From Patagioenas fasciata (Eukaryota; Chordata; Aves; Columbiformes; Columbidae): a stretch of 64,000 nt of DNA. Below are positions 1-12,500 of this stretch, one piece after another; within the stretch, counting starts at the first letter, position 1; every line of letters begins with the position of its first letter. The position numbers and the translations under genes were made by a program. The stretch is taken from assembly GCF_037038585.1 (NCBI RefSeq), contig NC_092521.1, forward strand, positions 51,530,398 through 51,594,397. Direction: 5' to 3'. The notes beneath the pieces are model-generated. The model had not been told where the DNA came from. It saw only the letters and a list, made by a program, of their open reading frames with translations, and did not search any database.

Positions 1-1414
1 ACTCCAGTTACTTCAGCCTGTCCCACCTCTGTGTTCTCCCAGTCTGGGTGTCCTGGGAAACCACACACAGATCATCTGAGATCTCTGTGAGCTGCTAATC
101 CAGGAACCTCCAGTAGCTGTTGTGCTCATAAACCTTCTCATGATGCTTCTTCAAGTGGTTCCCCATCCTGACTTTCCCACTCCTGCTCCATCCATACCAG
201 TCCTACTGTTTCTACTACAGTTCTCTACATGTTGATGCAAAATTCAACAGATTTTCTTTGTTTGCAACATTTTCAAGGTCTGTACAAATTTGAGCTACTT
301 GTGAACAAATACAGCCCCCTTTTTACTTATTTTACTTTGACAGTGGCTCTGTTCTGATGCTAAGATTAACTTTCCCTCTCAGGAAAAAGATCCATCTTAT
401 AATGAATAGTTTGTCAAGATTGCAAAACTTCACTGAATAATTCTTATGTTTATATTTTTTTTGTATGACATCATATTGGGAGGCCTTTACAAGACATATT
501 TTTGTGAGTTTATGTTAAAAAGAATCATATTTTTCATCTTAGCGGCTTGGCTGTGTGATTAAGAGACACCCACTTGATGGGGCCCCCTGGTGCTAAGCCC
601 TCTAAGATGAGTAAGAGACATTACTTGCTGTCCAACTGCAAACATCACATACTTTTTAAAAAGATCCAGAATAAAGCAACAAGATAGTTAAGAGGTGTCT
701 TATCTATCAATTATCTAATGGTTAGTGTAGTTTTTGCCTTTTATAGACTGTTACATCTGAACAACTGTGTGAAATTGATCAAATTAGAAACAAAACAGAT
801 AGCTTACTATTACAGGAATGAATGAAGTCTCTAAAATGAAATGCAAGAACAAGCTTCTTCCCACAAAACCCAGTCCAAGAGTAAGATTTTGATTTATTTG
901 ATTCTACACATATTTTTGTCATTAAGTTTTGTAGCATATTCTAAACTTTAGCTGCACTGTTATGCATGTTAAGCCACCAATTCCCACATAGTGAGCTAAT
1001 GGCAAAGAAAACACTTGTGTCACCACAGTTGAGGAAAAGAGAAAGTCTGAGGCAGAGACACAGAAGATTTCAGTGGTCTCTCAGACACATTAGCCTACAC
1101 AGAGATGACACCATACTGGATTTCTGGGCTATTCTCCCCTGCCTTAGGACACCTGCATGAGGTCCTGTCAGTCACAAAAGCAGAAAGAAGGACAGAATTA
1201 TAATGAAACGACAGTAAGAAAAAAGAAGGAAAAGCCAACTAAGATCAGCTAAGATCTTTAATTTTAGATAGCTGGGCAGAGTTAGCTGTGCAGTTTTGGA
1301 ATAAATGAGTCAAAATCACAGATGGTCATGAAAAAGAAGAAGTAAAGCTGTTGATAGTAACAGCAGAGCTGCATCAGCTAAGCATGTGTGTGTGTGCATG
1401 CAAGCATTGGGATC
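1..1414. other. intergenic, no gene recognised
   Basis: AT-rich sequence with only short chance reading frames. I see no splice-flanked conserved exon, RNA gene or clear repeat here. In other vertebrates the flank upstream of CLUL1 leads toward COLEC12, but I recognise no COLEC12 exon on either strand. Confidence 0.6.
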
Positions 1415-2152
1415 CCCGGAACAAGAGAGAAGGGGTGGATCTGCTGGAAAGCAGCACTGCAGAGAAGGACTTGGGAATTCTGGTCGACAGGAGGTTGACC
1501 ATGAATCAACAATGTGCCCTTGTGGCTAAGAAGGCCAATGGTACCCTGGGGTGCATTAAGAAGAGTGTGACCAGCAGGTTAAGAGAGGTTCTCCTCCCCC
1601 TCTACTCTGCCCTGATGAGGCCGCATCTGGAGTCTTGTGTCCAGTTCTGGGTTCCCCAGTTTAAGAAGGACAAAGAATTACTGGAGAGAGTCCAGCAGGG
1701 TGCTACAAAGATGATTAGGGGTCTGAAACACCTTTCTTATGAGGAAAGACTGAGAGAGCTGGGTCTGTTCAGCCTGGAGAGGAGAAAGCTGAGAGGGTAT
1801 CTCATCAGTGTTTATAAATATCTCAAGGGTGGATGTCAAGAGGATGGGACCAGAGTCTTTTCAATGGTGCCCAATGATAGGGTGAGGGGCAACAGGCAAA
1901 GAGACTGAAACACAAGAAGAGACTGAAACACAAGAAGTTCCATCTGAATATGAGGAGAAACTTCTTTACTTTGAGGGTGCCAGAGCACTGGAACAGGCTG
2001 TGCAGAGAGGTTGTGGAGTCTCATTTTCTGGACACATTCAAAACCTGCCTGATGCATTCCGGTGTGATCTGTTCTAGGTGAAACTGCTTTAGTAGGTGGG
2101 TTGGACTAGATGATCTCCAGAGGTCCCTTCCCAAACATGCTGTGATACTGTG
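1415..2152 (+). mobile_element. CR1 LINE, 5'-truncated (reverse transcriptase C-terminus and 3' UTR)
   Basis: The + strand encodes the typical end of CR1 ORF2: a segment reading EKDLGILVD, then [41 protein letters not shown] and a KYLKGG stretch. The non-coding 3' part follows (gcactggaacaggctg, then ggttggactagatgatctcc) and ends near gtgatactgtgaag, a worn form of the CR1 terminal octamer. CR1 copies by target-primed reverse transcription, and most bird copies are 5'-truncated like this one. The frame is closed by changes after residue 185 of the open stretch. The copy is moderately diverged from the 47.5-48.0 kb copy, which has a similar 3' end. Confidence 0.93.
1901..1936 (+). repeat. 18-bp perfect tandem duplication inside CR1
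   Basis: The unit gagactgaaacacaagaa occurs twice head to tail (1901-1918 and 1919-1936). It is a local duplication within the CR1 3' region and shifts nothing outside it. Confidence 0.9.
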
Positions 2153-2414
2153 AAGAGCCTGTAGCTGGTACAGAGCTCATTCACAACTGCTGGAGCCCCA
2201 CCACTGCCTGTGGCTGCCCCTGGCACCTGCCTTTGAAGGCAGGAGGCTCCTTGGACTCTTTCTTCTTTTTTTATAAACAGGGACAACAAATTGTGATGGC
2301 TAATATATATACACCAAACTATTCTCATCCTTTGAGTGGCTCAGATGATAATTTTCAGAAGTGATTCTGTAAGTCGGTGCTATATATATATTAGGAGTTG
2401 GACATATGAACATT

Positions 2415-2453
2415 TATGTATGTATGTATGTATGTATTTATTTATTTATTTAT
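2415..2453 (+). repeat. compound microsatellite (TATG)n(TTTA)n
   Basis: About five TATG units run directly into about four TTTA units, which gives a compound tetranucleotide repeat likely to vary in length between individuals. Confidence 0.9.
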
Positions 2454-5400
2454 CTGACTTAAAGCTTGAGTGTTCTATGGAATTCTGCTTACTCAGCTGT
2501 GTCAGTCCTGGGCCTGAAGAGGTGTAGAAAGTGAGACAGCGGCCCTGCAGAAGTATTTCCTACTATGCAGCAGCTGCAGTTCCCTTCAGAGATGGGAGAG
2601 GAGGGATGGATGGAGGGAGCTGCAGCAGCACGAGTGCTTGGACATTGCCCATCCTTCTCTGTGCTCACGCAAAGGGCAGTTTTTTGCACAATGTACCAGG
2701 AAGTATCTCTTGGAGGAGAATCCAAGAGCAATGCAATTCTGTCCACACCATAATACAGTTGCAGCTACAGAGATGCCCATCTTAACTTCCTAGCAGAACT
2801 ATTTCATCAAAGTGGCCTTCCTCCTTGTGGTGGAAGGCCACAGTCATTCTGTGAAGTTCTGTTGGCCTATGTCTTATCAGAAAGGAGCATAAAAAGAAAC
2901 ACTCCAAACCTGACAGATTTACCCCCCCAAACTTTGTGTGTATTTGCGATGTTATTCTTCGAAGTCCTTTTACTGTGCGAGTGCAAAACTCCATTTATTG
3001 GTGAAAGCTGTGTCTTCACTAAAGATCTTTGCTGGTGTTCATCTGTCCTCCTTACTGAAGTACCACCTAATGGCTTTGGGGGAAAAAAGAAGTCCAAGGA
3101 TCACCTTGCGCAGTATTACCAAGATAGTTTTCACTACAACCAAATCCTAAGGCTAGCTTTCAAAAACATGTTGATTAGTTTTATTTTATCCCCTTTTGCC
3201 TGCTTGTTTGTTTGCATCTGTGGGAATATGTGTGTGTGCGTGTGTTCTTTTAATTTTTTCGCAATTGTTTCACAGTCTCCCTTCTGATGTCTTGGAGACC
3301 ACACATTAAGGAACACTGGGTGTAGACTAATTGTAAGACTTTCCTAGTAGCATGAATTTAAGCTTGAAATCCCTTCTGCTCTTTTCTTTTTCTTCCCACA
3401 AGCAATATCAACATGCCAGCAGACAGAGAGACATTTTTCACATGGGACACATTTATCTTGCATCATCCAATGTGCTCGCATGCTGCAAGCATATACCCAT
3501 CAGGGTATGGGGCAAGCCTATAAGTTACTTTGAAGTAAATTAAAGGCATGAACTTATAGCATAGTGTGTCCTGGTGATAACTGCAGTCCCCTTCCATTTT
3601 CCCTTCATGTAGTTTACCTGTAGTCATGGCTGTGTAACCTACCTTCTGCTGGCTGCAAGGTAGGAGCCCACACTGAGGTGCTGCACAGTAAAGTCATGAC
3701 AGAGAGAATTTGTTAATTTTTCTGATTTTTTAAGGCTCACCACAATGGAGGGCAAGGTGGCTGAAACACGGGCGAAGAAGCAATGAAATGCCGCAGAAAA
3801 AAAAAAAAAAGAAGAAATACAGGCTTCATTTAAAATATTTATGTATATATGTGCTATGCTCCTTTGAAGTAAATGAACACAGCACAGAAAGAGTGCTTCA
3901 TGTTTCTTTCAGATGTGGGATATTTGTTAACATTGTTAGATGGACACAAAGCCAGATGGCTTCCTTTTGAATTGTTATATGGTGTTCTTTTTCCACTGTG
4001 CCTAACAAAAACTCATTTATGAAGCACAAGGAAAAAAAAAAGCAAACCTCCTTATATTACGTAACTGTTAATTCAGCTTCAAAAAAAGAAAAGAAAAAAA
4101 AAGAAGCCATTTGGGATCCCATGGAAATATTACTGGATTGTTGCTGAAAATTTATTGCTTAAGACAAACATTGGATTAAATGACAGCTATTATAATGGCA
4201 CCTTCGTGGCCAGTACATGCATTCATGGGAAAGTGGTTAACATTCCCTGCAAAGCAGGTGAACTTTGCAGAGGGGCAAAAAAACACACAGTTTTTTTCAG
4301 AGGCAGTTGGAGTTTTTGGAAAATTCGCACTCCTGGAGGTGCCCAGGAGCTCTGGATGACTGTGAACATCTCCCGCTACCAGCACTTTCCCAATGGCCTC
4401 CAGCACCCAGAGCACAGCCCAGGTAACATCCATAAGGACCAGCACTGTTGGGTGGCAGATGGTGAAAATGAAGCAGAGAGGAGCCATGTGCCATGTAGTG
4501 TGATGGTGACAAGGCCAGGAGGAAACGTAGACCTCCTGACTCCCTGCCTTGTGATCTCCCCACTAGACGTCTTCCTGTTTCCCTTTGAAAATGTTGACAG
4601 CTTGCTGGAGAGGAAAATCTACAAACATTACACATTCCACTGTCAAAAAAGGGGCTTTGTTATTTGATATAGGAACTCTCTTAATTATTGCGGTAACTTC
4701 ACAGCATGAGGTCACAAAGGGCAAATTTGTTAGCAGCATTTATTAGTGATCTCTCCATGGGTAGCACACAAATCCAAAAGAACTGGCTTGACACACTGGA
4801 GTTTTTTACACAGTCCCATTCAAGAACATTTAAATAGCAAGCGTCATAGCTTTTTTTGACTGGAAATAGTGAAATTGGTACCGATCCAGTGAGAACTGAC
4901 CTGATTTTTCATGCATCACTTGAATCAACACCAAAACCTGTTCCAGCTTCTGCTTCTTTGGATTTTAGTTTTGGATAGAAACAGATGTATGCAAATCCAA
5001 AGAGACAGTATTTCCCTGTAGGAGCCAAGAATTTAAACAAAACTTCACATACCTCCGTAACACTGACTGTACTTCAACAGTTTGAGTTCTCAGACAAATG
5101 CAAACTTGTTAATAACAGGGATGTTTCGGTATCTGGATAGCTAATTTAAATGCTTTCATTAGTCACAGAACATTTTTGTTGTTTCTTATGAATATTTCTA
5201 TTAAATTTGTTCACAATCAGCCATTTTTTCCATTTCTTTGTAAGGGGACTACTAAAGAGGTTAGAACTAAAATATGTCTCAGGCAAAAGCTCTCCCCTCT
5301 ATGTACAGTAAATACAGAATAAAAACAAAAAGTATTCAGCTATGTAAAAATATTGTATGAAAACTTATATCCTAAGTTGTTCATAGTTAGAAGTCAGTAG

Positions 5401-8400
5401 TGAAATTCTGTCATCTTTTCACCTCTTGATGGTACAAGGCACACTGGATTCAGCACTGGGACTACGGCTGAGAGAACCTGGCAAGCTTTCTTCTTAAAAA
5501 ACCCCAAACATGAGCCTACATCTAAGGAGCCTAAGAACACATCTTTGGGAATTTTGCATTGTGTTCAGAATTTGGTCTGTGCCTGAATAAGGTGCACTGG
5601 TTTAACAGAGCATCTTGCTGGGGTAACTCTGCTCACAAGTTTGTGTTTTGCATCACTGGAACTTGCATGAGCTTTGCAGGTCGTACAGTGACTGTGATAT
5701 TACAGAAACTGTGCTAGAAAAGGACCTGTTCTTTTCATGGCTATGTTAAAAAAGAGCTATGGCAAACAGTGCTATGATAGTGACATTATAAACAGCAACT
5801 CTTTAAGAGATTCACAAAGGGAGGTATGGATCTGTATCTTCATGCTGGTGATGGAAAAAACAACAACACACAAAGCAGCTTCTCACATTTGTTCCAAGAC
5901 TGAGAGGTGGGAATTCAGCTACCCTCATTTCCCAGACCAGCACCTTTCCGATTAGCGGGCACAATATTCAATGTACGTGTGTGTATCTGTAATCCCTGGA
6001 GGTGAGCCTGCACTTCAGATACACCATGTCAGCTGCCTTGTCCTGGATGTCAGTAGATCCTCTGCAAGGCTCAGTGGTTTTCAGGGCAAGGGCTCCCAGG
6101 CACCATGGGCAATGCAGACCGCTGTGCTTACGTTGCTACCGTGGTGCCCTCATTCAAGAGCATGATGAGCTAGCTTTTCAGAGTTTGCTGGTATGCCACG
6201 TTGCTATATCCTTGTTTATATTGGTAGAGAAAGAGTGTTGTGACATCTCAGCTATGCAAACCCTCTGCTACAGGCACTTGTCTTAGGTGCCACCACTACT
6301 AGGGCATTATGTTCAGGAGCAGTGGAGCTGTTGGACCTTGAGTCCCTGTATGATCCCAGCCTGCCCTGCAAGCGTCTCAGAAGAGCAGTGGTGGACCATG
6401 CTCAGGCTGTCTGCTCCACACTGTTAGCCTAGGTTTCATTACTCCTTCTTCCCTTGAACACACAGGACACCAGGATTTGGGAGCCTTGGACTGTAGGTGG
6501 TCTAAAGGGCTCATGAAGCTCTTGAACTTTGACATCACAGAGGCACCAGTGTCCTCCTCAAGCACTATATTAGCATCTCTGAATGTGGCCCACATGTCCC
6601 TTCCTAGCAATATGATCTGCAAGGGTAGACCTTTATAATCAACCTTATACATTCCCAAAGAAGCTATCAGGGCTATATGTGAGCAGAAGAATCTCAGCTT
6701 TAAATAGCTAACCCTTGTAAACCTTTACAGCCCTTGCGGATGTTTGTGCGAGCATAATACTGCACCTTCATAAGGAGGGTTTGTTTTCTGCCTTTACTGA
6801 TCTGAACATGTGAAATACTTCAGATCATCCATATCATATAGCAGGGTCAAGCATTTTAATTTATAGAGGGTCACGGTTGCTACTTCTCTTAAACACCAGT
6901 GGAATTTTTCAATATCCTTGAAGTAAATCCCTTTTGCAAAATAGTAAATGTTAGTATGACAGTATGTCAAACATGGATTTGTTCCGAGATTATTTACTTA
7001 CAATTAGACAACTGTGCTGGCTCTCAGAGAGACTAGTCAGCAAAATCAACATTATTTGAAAGAGCAGCGGGATGGCCAGTGTTTTAGAATCCAAGGAATG
7101 TGGTTTTCATAAATTCCACAGCATGGTGAGATGCCACAGAACTAACTAATTTGTTCTATAAAGACTTTTTTGGGCCCTGTTTTACACACATTCACATTTT
7201 AAAGGCTTTCCATTCAGTGAAGAAAAAGCAAATAGTGACTTCTCAATTTTAAAACTTGTGAGATGGACATTTTCCTATTAAGAACAAAGTATTTTCAATA
7301 TTTTTTTAACTTTATTTTGACATTTATGTACATATACACTTCTTGGGCAGGGTAGAATGGGGAATCAGCTAATAACAGCTGCCAGGAGCGAACTTTCTGA
7401 ACACAAAAAGGCAGTTAGTCTGTTTGCAACTCCGATCTGCTTCAAGACACCATTAGTATTTTTGCATGCTGCAGTTTGAAGTCTTCTTTGAAACTGCTGT
7501 CTCTTAGTAAGCATTCCATGTAAATCCTTGCTGCATGGTTTGCTCATTCCTGAGCTCAAAACAAAAGGTAGAGCCTATACTTACGTGTGAGGAGGCAGTT
7601 TGTAAGTAGACATTTTTCCTGGTGTTATGTTTTCAATAAAATCTTAATTATCTTCTGTACTAAATTGGCATGTTTCTCTTCATGGACTCAGTGTAGTTCA
7701 GCACATACTTCTAAAGGAAGGCAGGGAGGGCAAAGAAACTACAAAGCTCACTCAAGACTTCAAAAATGGGTATTTGGTCATATTTTACACACTCACTGAG
7801 GGGTTGTCTTTTGGTGTAGCGCAAGCAGCTGGAGTGATGGCGAAGCAGCCATGGAGCAGCTCTTAGCCTACACCAGGGAAAGCAGGCGGCAGCACAGCGG
7901 AGCTGCTGGGCCAGAGCATCTGCAGAGCAAAACAGCGGTGTCCCAGGAGCCTCCTTCGCCTGGGCTAGAGACTCACTGCTGCTTCTGCTATAGCCTCCGA
8001 GTTTTAGAAGGATCAGCCCTCCCAGGGAGCCTCGGTGAGACCCCTGCCCAACTCTGGCTGCACAGGACCTGCTGTTCTGCCATCCTGCTGTTCCCCACAC
8101 CAGCTCTACTCCTCCTGCCTCCTTTTTGGGATGGGCTCTGGCCTCTCTTTTTCATGGCAGCCTTGCAAATCCCTCAGTGGCTCTGCCTAGCACCATACAT
8201 TTGCACAAAAGAGCTAAAGGTGCGGGTATAAAATATCTGCATGAGCAGTGGGAGCATTCTGCAAGTCTGTGTGGGATGTAGCTAATCTTACAGGGATGCA
8301 GAGTTTGAAGGGGAAAGACATAAACCAAAATGTTTTACTTGACTTGACTAGTATGTTGTCTATCTACCCATACCACCATTCTTTAATTTTCTCTGCAGAA

Positions 8401-9194
8401 TAAGGAGTCTGTAGCAGTATTCTGGCAATTGACACTATTTTTTTCAGCTTAATTACAAATAGTCCGTGAAATCCCTGAAGTCTGTTTACAATATCCTAAT
8501 GAGTTAAACTTACTCTTTTCAAAATGTGTCTGAGACTTAAAGTCTGACTTCAAGACATTTCTAGTATTTCTGTTTTACCTCTTAGAGATGAATTCTGTGA
8601 GGTGTCGCATTCCCTTACTCCCTACACCCACTACCATCAGTGAGGAATGGGCCCTAAATGGATGAGAGCAGATAAATGAAGTATCAGCCAGAAACGCTTC
8701 ACATCAAGTGAGCCAGGTAAGGAAGTAAAAAAGAGAGAAGAAATCAGAAGTTTTTCATACATGTTAGAAGGCACTTTTCAAGCTCATTGTAACGGGAAAA
8801 AGGGTCAGAAAAAGGACCACAGATTTTCTTACAGATTTACAGAATCATACTGACTTGATAAGATAGGTAGAGTCTTGCTAAAACATTAAAGACATTTTTG
8901 CACTCAGTCTTCACATAATGATGTGGAAACAGATGCCAGAAGTAGTCTCGAGGGAGGAAAAAGAAACAGTGAACTAGGAAACTAGGCTCCTGTTAGGGCA
9001 GATAATTAGAATATCTGAAGAGTGACAAAATTCCAGTGCCAAAGCAGCTCCATTTCACATCATGGAGGAGGTGCCAGGAAGATGGAATATAACAGAAACC
9101 CCAGAAAATTGCTAGTTTCTGTTAAAATTTTTGCAAAGGGCCCACACGCTATGAAATTTGCTTCAGAAGCATAGTGTCTCACTGGTCTTACTAA
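2454..9194. other. intergenic, no gene recognised
   Basis: Mostly AT-rich. Slightly GC-richer islets lie at 4.3-4.6 kb and 7.8-8.2 kb. They hold reading frames of 103-170 codons on both strands, but none matches a family I know, and I see no promoter or splice context. Short A/T homopolymers occur, for example near 3.80 and 4.09 kb. Confidence 0.55.
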
Positions 9195-9545
9195 TTTATT
9201 CCCTTTACGCCTTCATTACTTAGCAGGGCCTGTTGTGACAGGACAAGGGGAAATGGTTTTAGGCTAAAAGCGGGAAGATTCAGACTAGACATGAGGAAGA
9301 AATTTTTTACAATGAGGGTGGTAAACACTGGCCCAGGTTGCCCAGAGTGGTGGTAGATGCCCCATCCCTGGAGACATTCCAGGCCAGGCTGTATGGGGCT
9401 CTGAGCAACCTCATCTAGTTGAAGATGTCCCTGCTCATTGCAGGGACTCATTGAAGTCCCCTGGTTTACTTTTACATTGCAGGGGGATTGGACTAGATGT
9501 CCTTGGAAGATCCCTTCCAATCCAAACTACTTTCTGATTCTATGA
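9195..9545 (+). mobile_element. CR1 LINE 3' fragment
   Basis: A 3' UTR segment of CR1 on the + strand: aacactggcccaggttgccc, the gatgccccatccctggagac block, a tctagttgaagatgtccctg block and the terminal ggattggactagatg ... gattctatga. The same wording occurs in the copy at 46.7-47.3 kb, so both belong to one CR1 subfamily. An extra copy of cattgcaggg around 9439-9483 marks a short internal duplication. Confidence 0.93.
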
Positions 9546-12500
9546 CAACTTTAGTATCTGTCCTCTAAAAATTTGCAGGTAGCTGTTGTCCACCACAGGG
9601 ATTTTTACCGCCTTGAATACATGAAGTTTTATGTGCACCAGAACTCAACCACACATGAGCACCAGACCCGACCACAACCAGGGCTGGTGGTAGATGAGGG
9701 GATCCAGCACTGCTGCAACTTTCCTGAGATCCATTCGTACCACTTGGCTATATTTTGCATGAGGAGACCTGGGGTTGCAATAACCATGAGAACTTATTTT
9801 CCCTTCAGGACAGGAGAAGCCTGCAAGTGCAGATACTCTTCTTTGCATTTGGTTGTGTAAGGGAAGGGGGAGGAGGAGGCATCTGGCAGCAAGGAGCAGA
9901 AAAGCAGGAAAGGACAGGGGATGTGTTTTGCTCTGCTCCATTGAGTAGCCCTGCCCTGGTCCATTTGTTGTGCAATTTAAAACTGCCTGTCAGCAACATT
10001 ATTTATGGCAACGCACAGGCTGAGTTTCAGAATCCGGAAGCCAAATCCAGCTTCCTAATGTCCTTCTCCACCCAGGCTATTAGATTTATAGCCTCATTTC
10101 TTAAGAAAATGATTCCTGCATGACTTTTGCAGCCTGTTCATATGATGATCTGTGTGCCATCTATCACTCTTTTCTTAAAAACTTTGCAGTGCAATTCACC
10201 AGTTTCAATCAGATTTGGCAGAAGGGTACAGGGCTCTAAGTTGTTCAGTTCCCACACGTTTGATGGAACCATTTGTCCATGTAGAGAAACAAGAGCCAGA
10301 GGAGCATCTGTTCCTCAAGGGAATGCAGACAGATCTCAGCCTTTGTTCGGTCTGAAAGTGGCCACCCGACCCATCCCCATGTGCATGTTAGCTGGCCGCC
10401 TGGTATGCAGACATGTCCCACAGCCACAGCTTGTGCTGGCCATAAGATTTAGGGGCACTGAAGGACACTGGAGGTGGTTTTCCATCTTGCAGTGGTGGGA
10501 AGGATGGGGGACATCAGGGGCACTGAAGGCATGGAAGAGAATGAAATGTTCATGAGATGCAAAGGAGAAATGGGATGGCTCACCAAAAGGCATGGAGGCT
10601 ATGAGGTGCAAGTCTGTGGTAAGCCCCTTACAGAGCACCTGAACCACAGCAGGGTCCTGGGCCCAGCGTGGCTTTGTACACATCTAGCTGAAGTCTGAGA
10701 GAAGTGGCAACACATTGGGAGCAGAGTTGAGCACACTTCATGACATTCTGTGTATTTCTTGGCATAGGCAAAGTGCTGGAGATAAACCAGATGATGCATA
10801 AATTCACAGATCATAGTTTAAGATGATTAAAGAAATATCACTTTTGACAAAATCAAAGGCTCGAAGGAACCTTAAGTGTGGAAATAGAAATGGGAAGGGT
10901 CCACAGACATGTCGATAGCAGAGACGATTGCATTCCTAATAAAAAACCAAGAGACTCTGATTTAATCTATGGAATGACCAGACACAAAAGGAATTCAAGT
11001 GGAATTCTCTGCCTGCAGAGCAGTGGATAGAACATGCAGGAAAAACAGCAAAGGAAGAAGAAGGTGTGGTATGCAAGTATGGGCTAAAAAGTGTTGTGGA
11101 AATTATCTGGAGACTCAGAGAGGGGCACACGTAATTAGAAAGGACTCCTAGCTTCCTTCTGTCCCAAAATGTCTCTCATTTGCTATTAGCAACTCAGTGG
11201 GGGTGGTATGATACAATTACTCATTAGGTAAAGGAATTTCAAACCTTTGCCCTAAGAGGAGGCTAAACTTGTCACTCAAACTCAATCCTGTGTCTTTTCA
11301 TCAGCCTGAGCAATACTTAAACAAGGATGACTGAGCTGGGCTTCATTTTTGTTTTGTTGTGAGTGCTCAGGGTCTGAAATGGAGAGTTTGCTCCTGGTCA
11401 TATGTGCTGTGCCGCTGTATACTGCAGCTGTCCCACACAGACCATCTTCTCGCCTGCAACATGAGGCTGAGACAGGCTGGTCTTATCTGCCCCAGCTCTC
11501 TTCCCTCAACCACAGCCTCTGCTTTTCTAAGAAAATAATTATCTGTGAGGGCAATAACCATATTTTATATTCTGGGCAGAGATGGGAAGATGCAGACAAT
11601 GAGATTACGCAGCTTTGTGGCCATGTCTGCACAAATGATTAATCGTCTTACTGTTGTTGCTGTAACTTTTGTGGTTTAAGAGTACAAGAAAGGTACTATT
11701 TTGTATTAAACTGAATGACTTAATTGGAAAAATGGGCAAAGCTTTTAGATTTGTGTCCTTTTTTCCCAACTATGGCAGCTAGGCTAATAAAAGATATTTC
11801 CTCGTTCTACAAATCTTACTTTTCTGATTAAATCTCTACAAACTAAATACCACACTGAGTTACAGCACATTCAACATTATCCATGTGTGTCACTCTTTTC
11901 AATAAACTAATAAATAAAAATATCAAGTTAATGTACATCAAAGGCATTTAGAATAAAACCTTCAAATTAAACAGGAACATATGTAGCTCACATATCTTTA
12001 TTTGAATAAAGAATATGGAAAAACTAACAAAGTATACTATTTCAGCTGATCTGTTTTCCTCAAAAAACTTTGCTGAGTAAGACACTGAAATGTTAAACCA
12101 TGTTTCTCTTTCCATTTCTGTTGCTTAAGGAATTTTCTACAATACCGTTGAGTGTGTGTGTTGGGAAAATAACACCGTTTAAACATTTTTTTTTGTAAGT
12201 CACTTTGATTCTCTTTTCTTATGCCAGAGATTTACTGTTTCTTTTGACATAATAGTGGCTGGTTTTGCAAGGACTGCTTTGGACAGCAGCAAAGCCATCT
12301 TGCTCACTTCCCTTTGCATGTACAGTACAAAAAGCTAATAGATACTGAGCAGTTTCGATGCATGTTTGATGGGTAACAAGGAACTAGCAAAATCCCACAA
12401 AATTCTCAGGAAGAGACTGAAAAAAAATAAAAAAAGAGAAGGAAGCAAAGTTATCCAGAAATAACATCATTTAGGTTTTAATCAAACTGAAGAGCAGTAT

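Noticed and set aside
1351-1908. 185-codon open frame on + strand
   Set aside because: It is the C-terminal part of CR1 ORF2, not a host gene.
4155-4667. 170-codon + frame with overlapping 103- and 112-codon - frames
   Set aside because: All frames overlap in one GC-richer islet, have no known family motif and no splice or promoter context.
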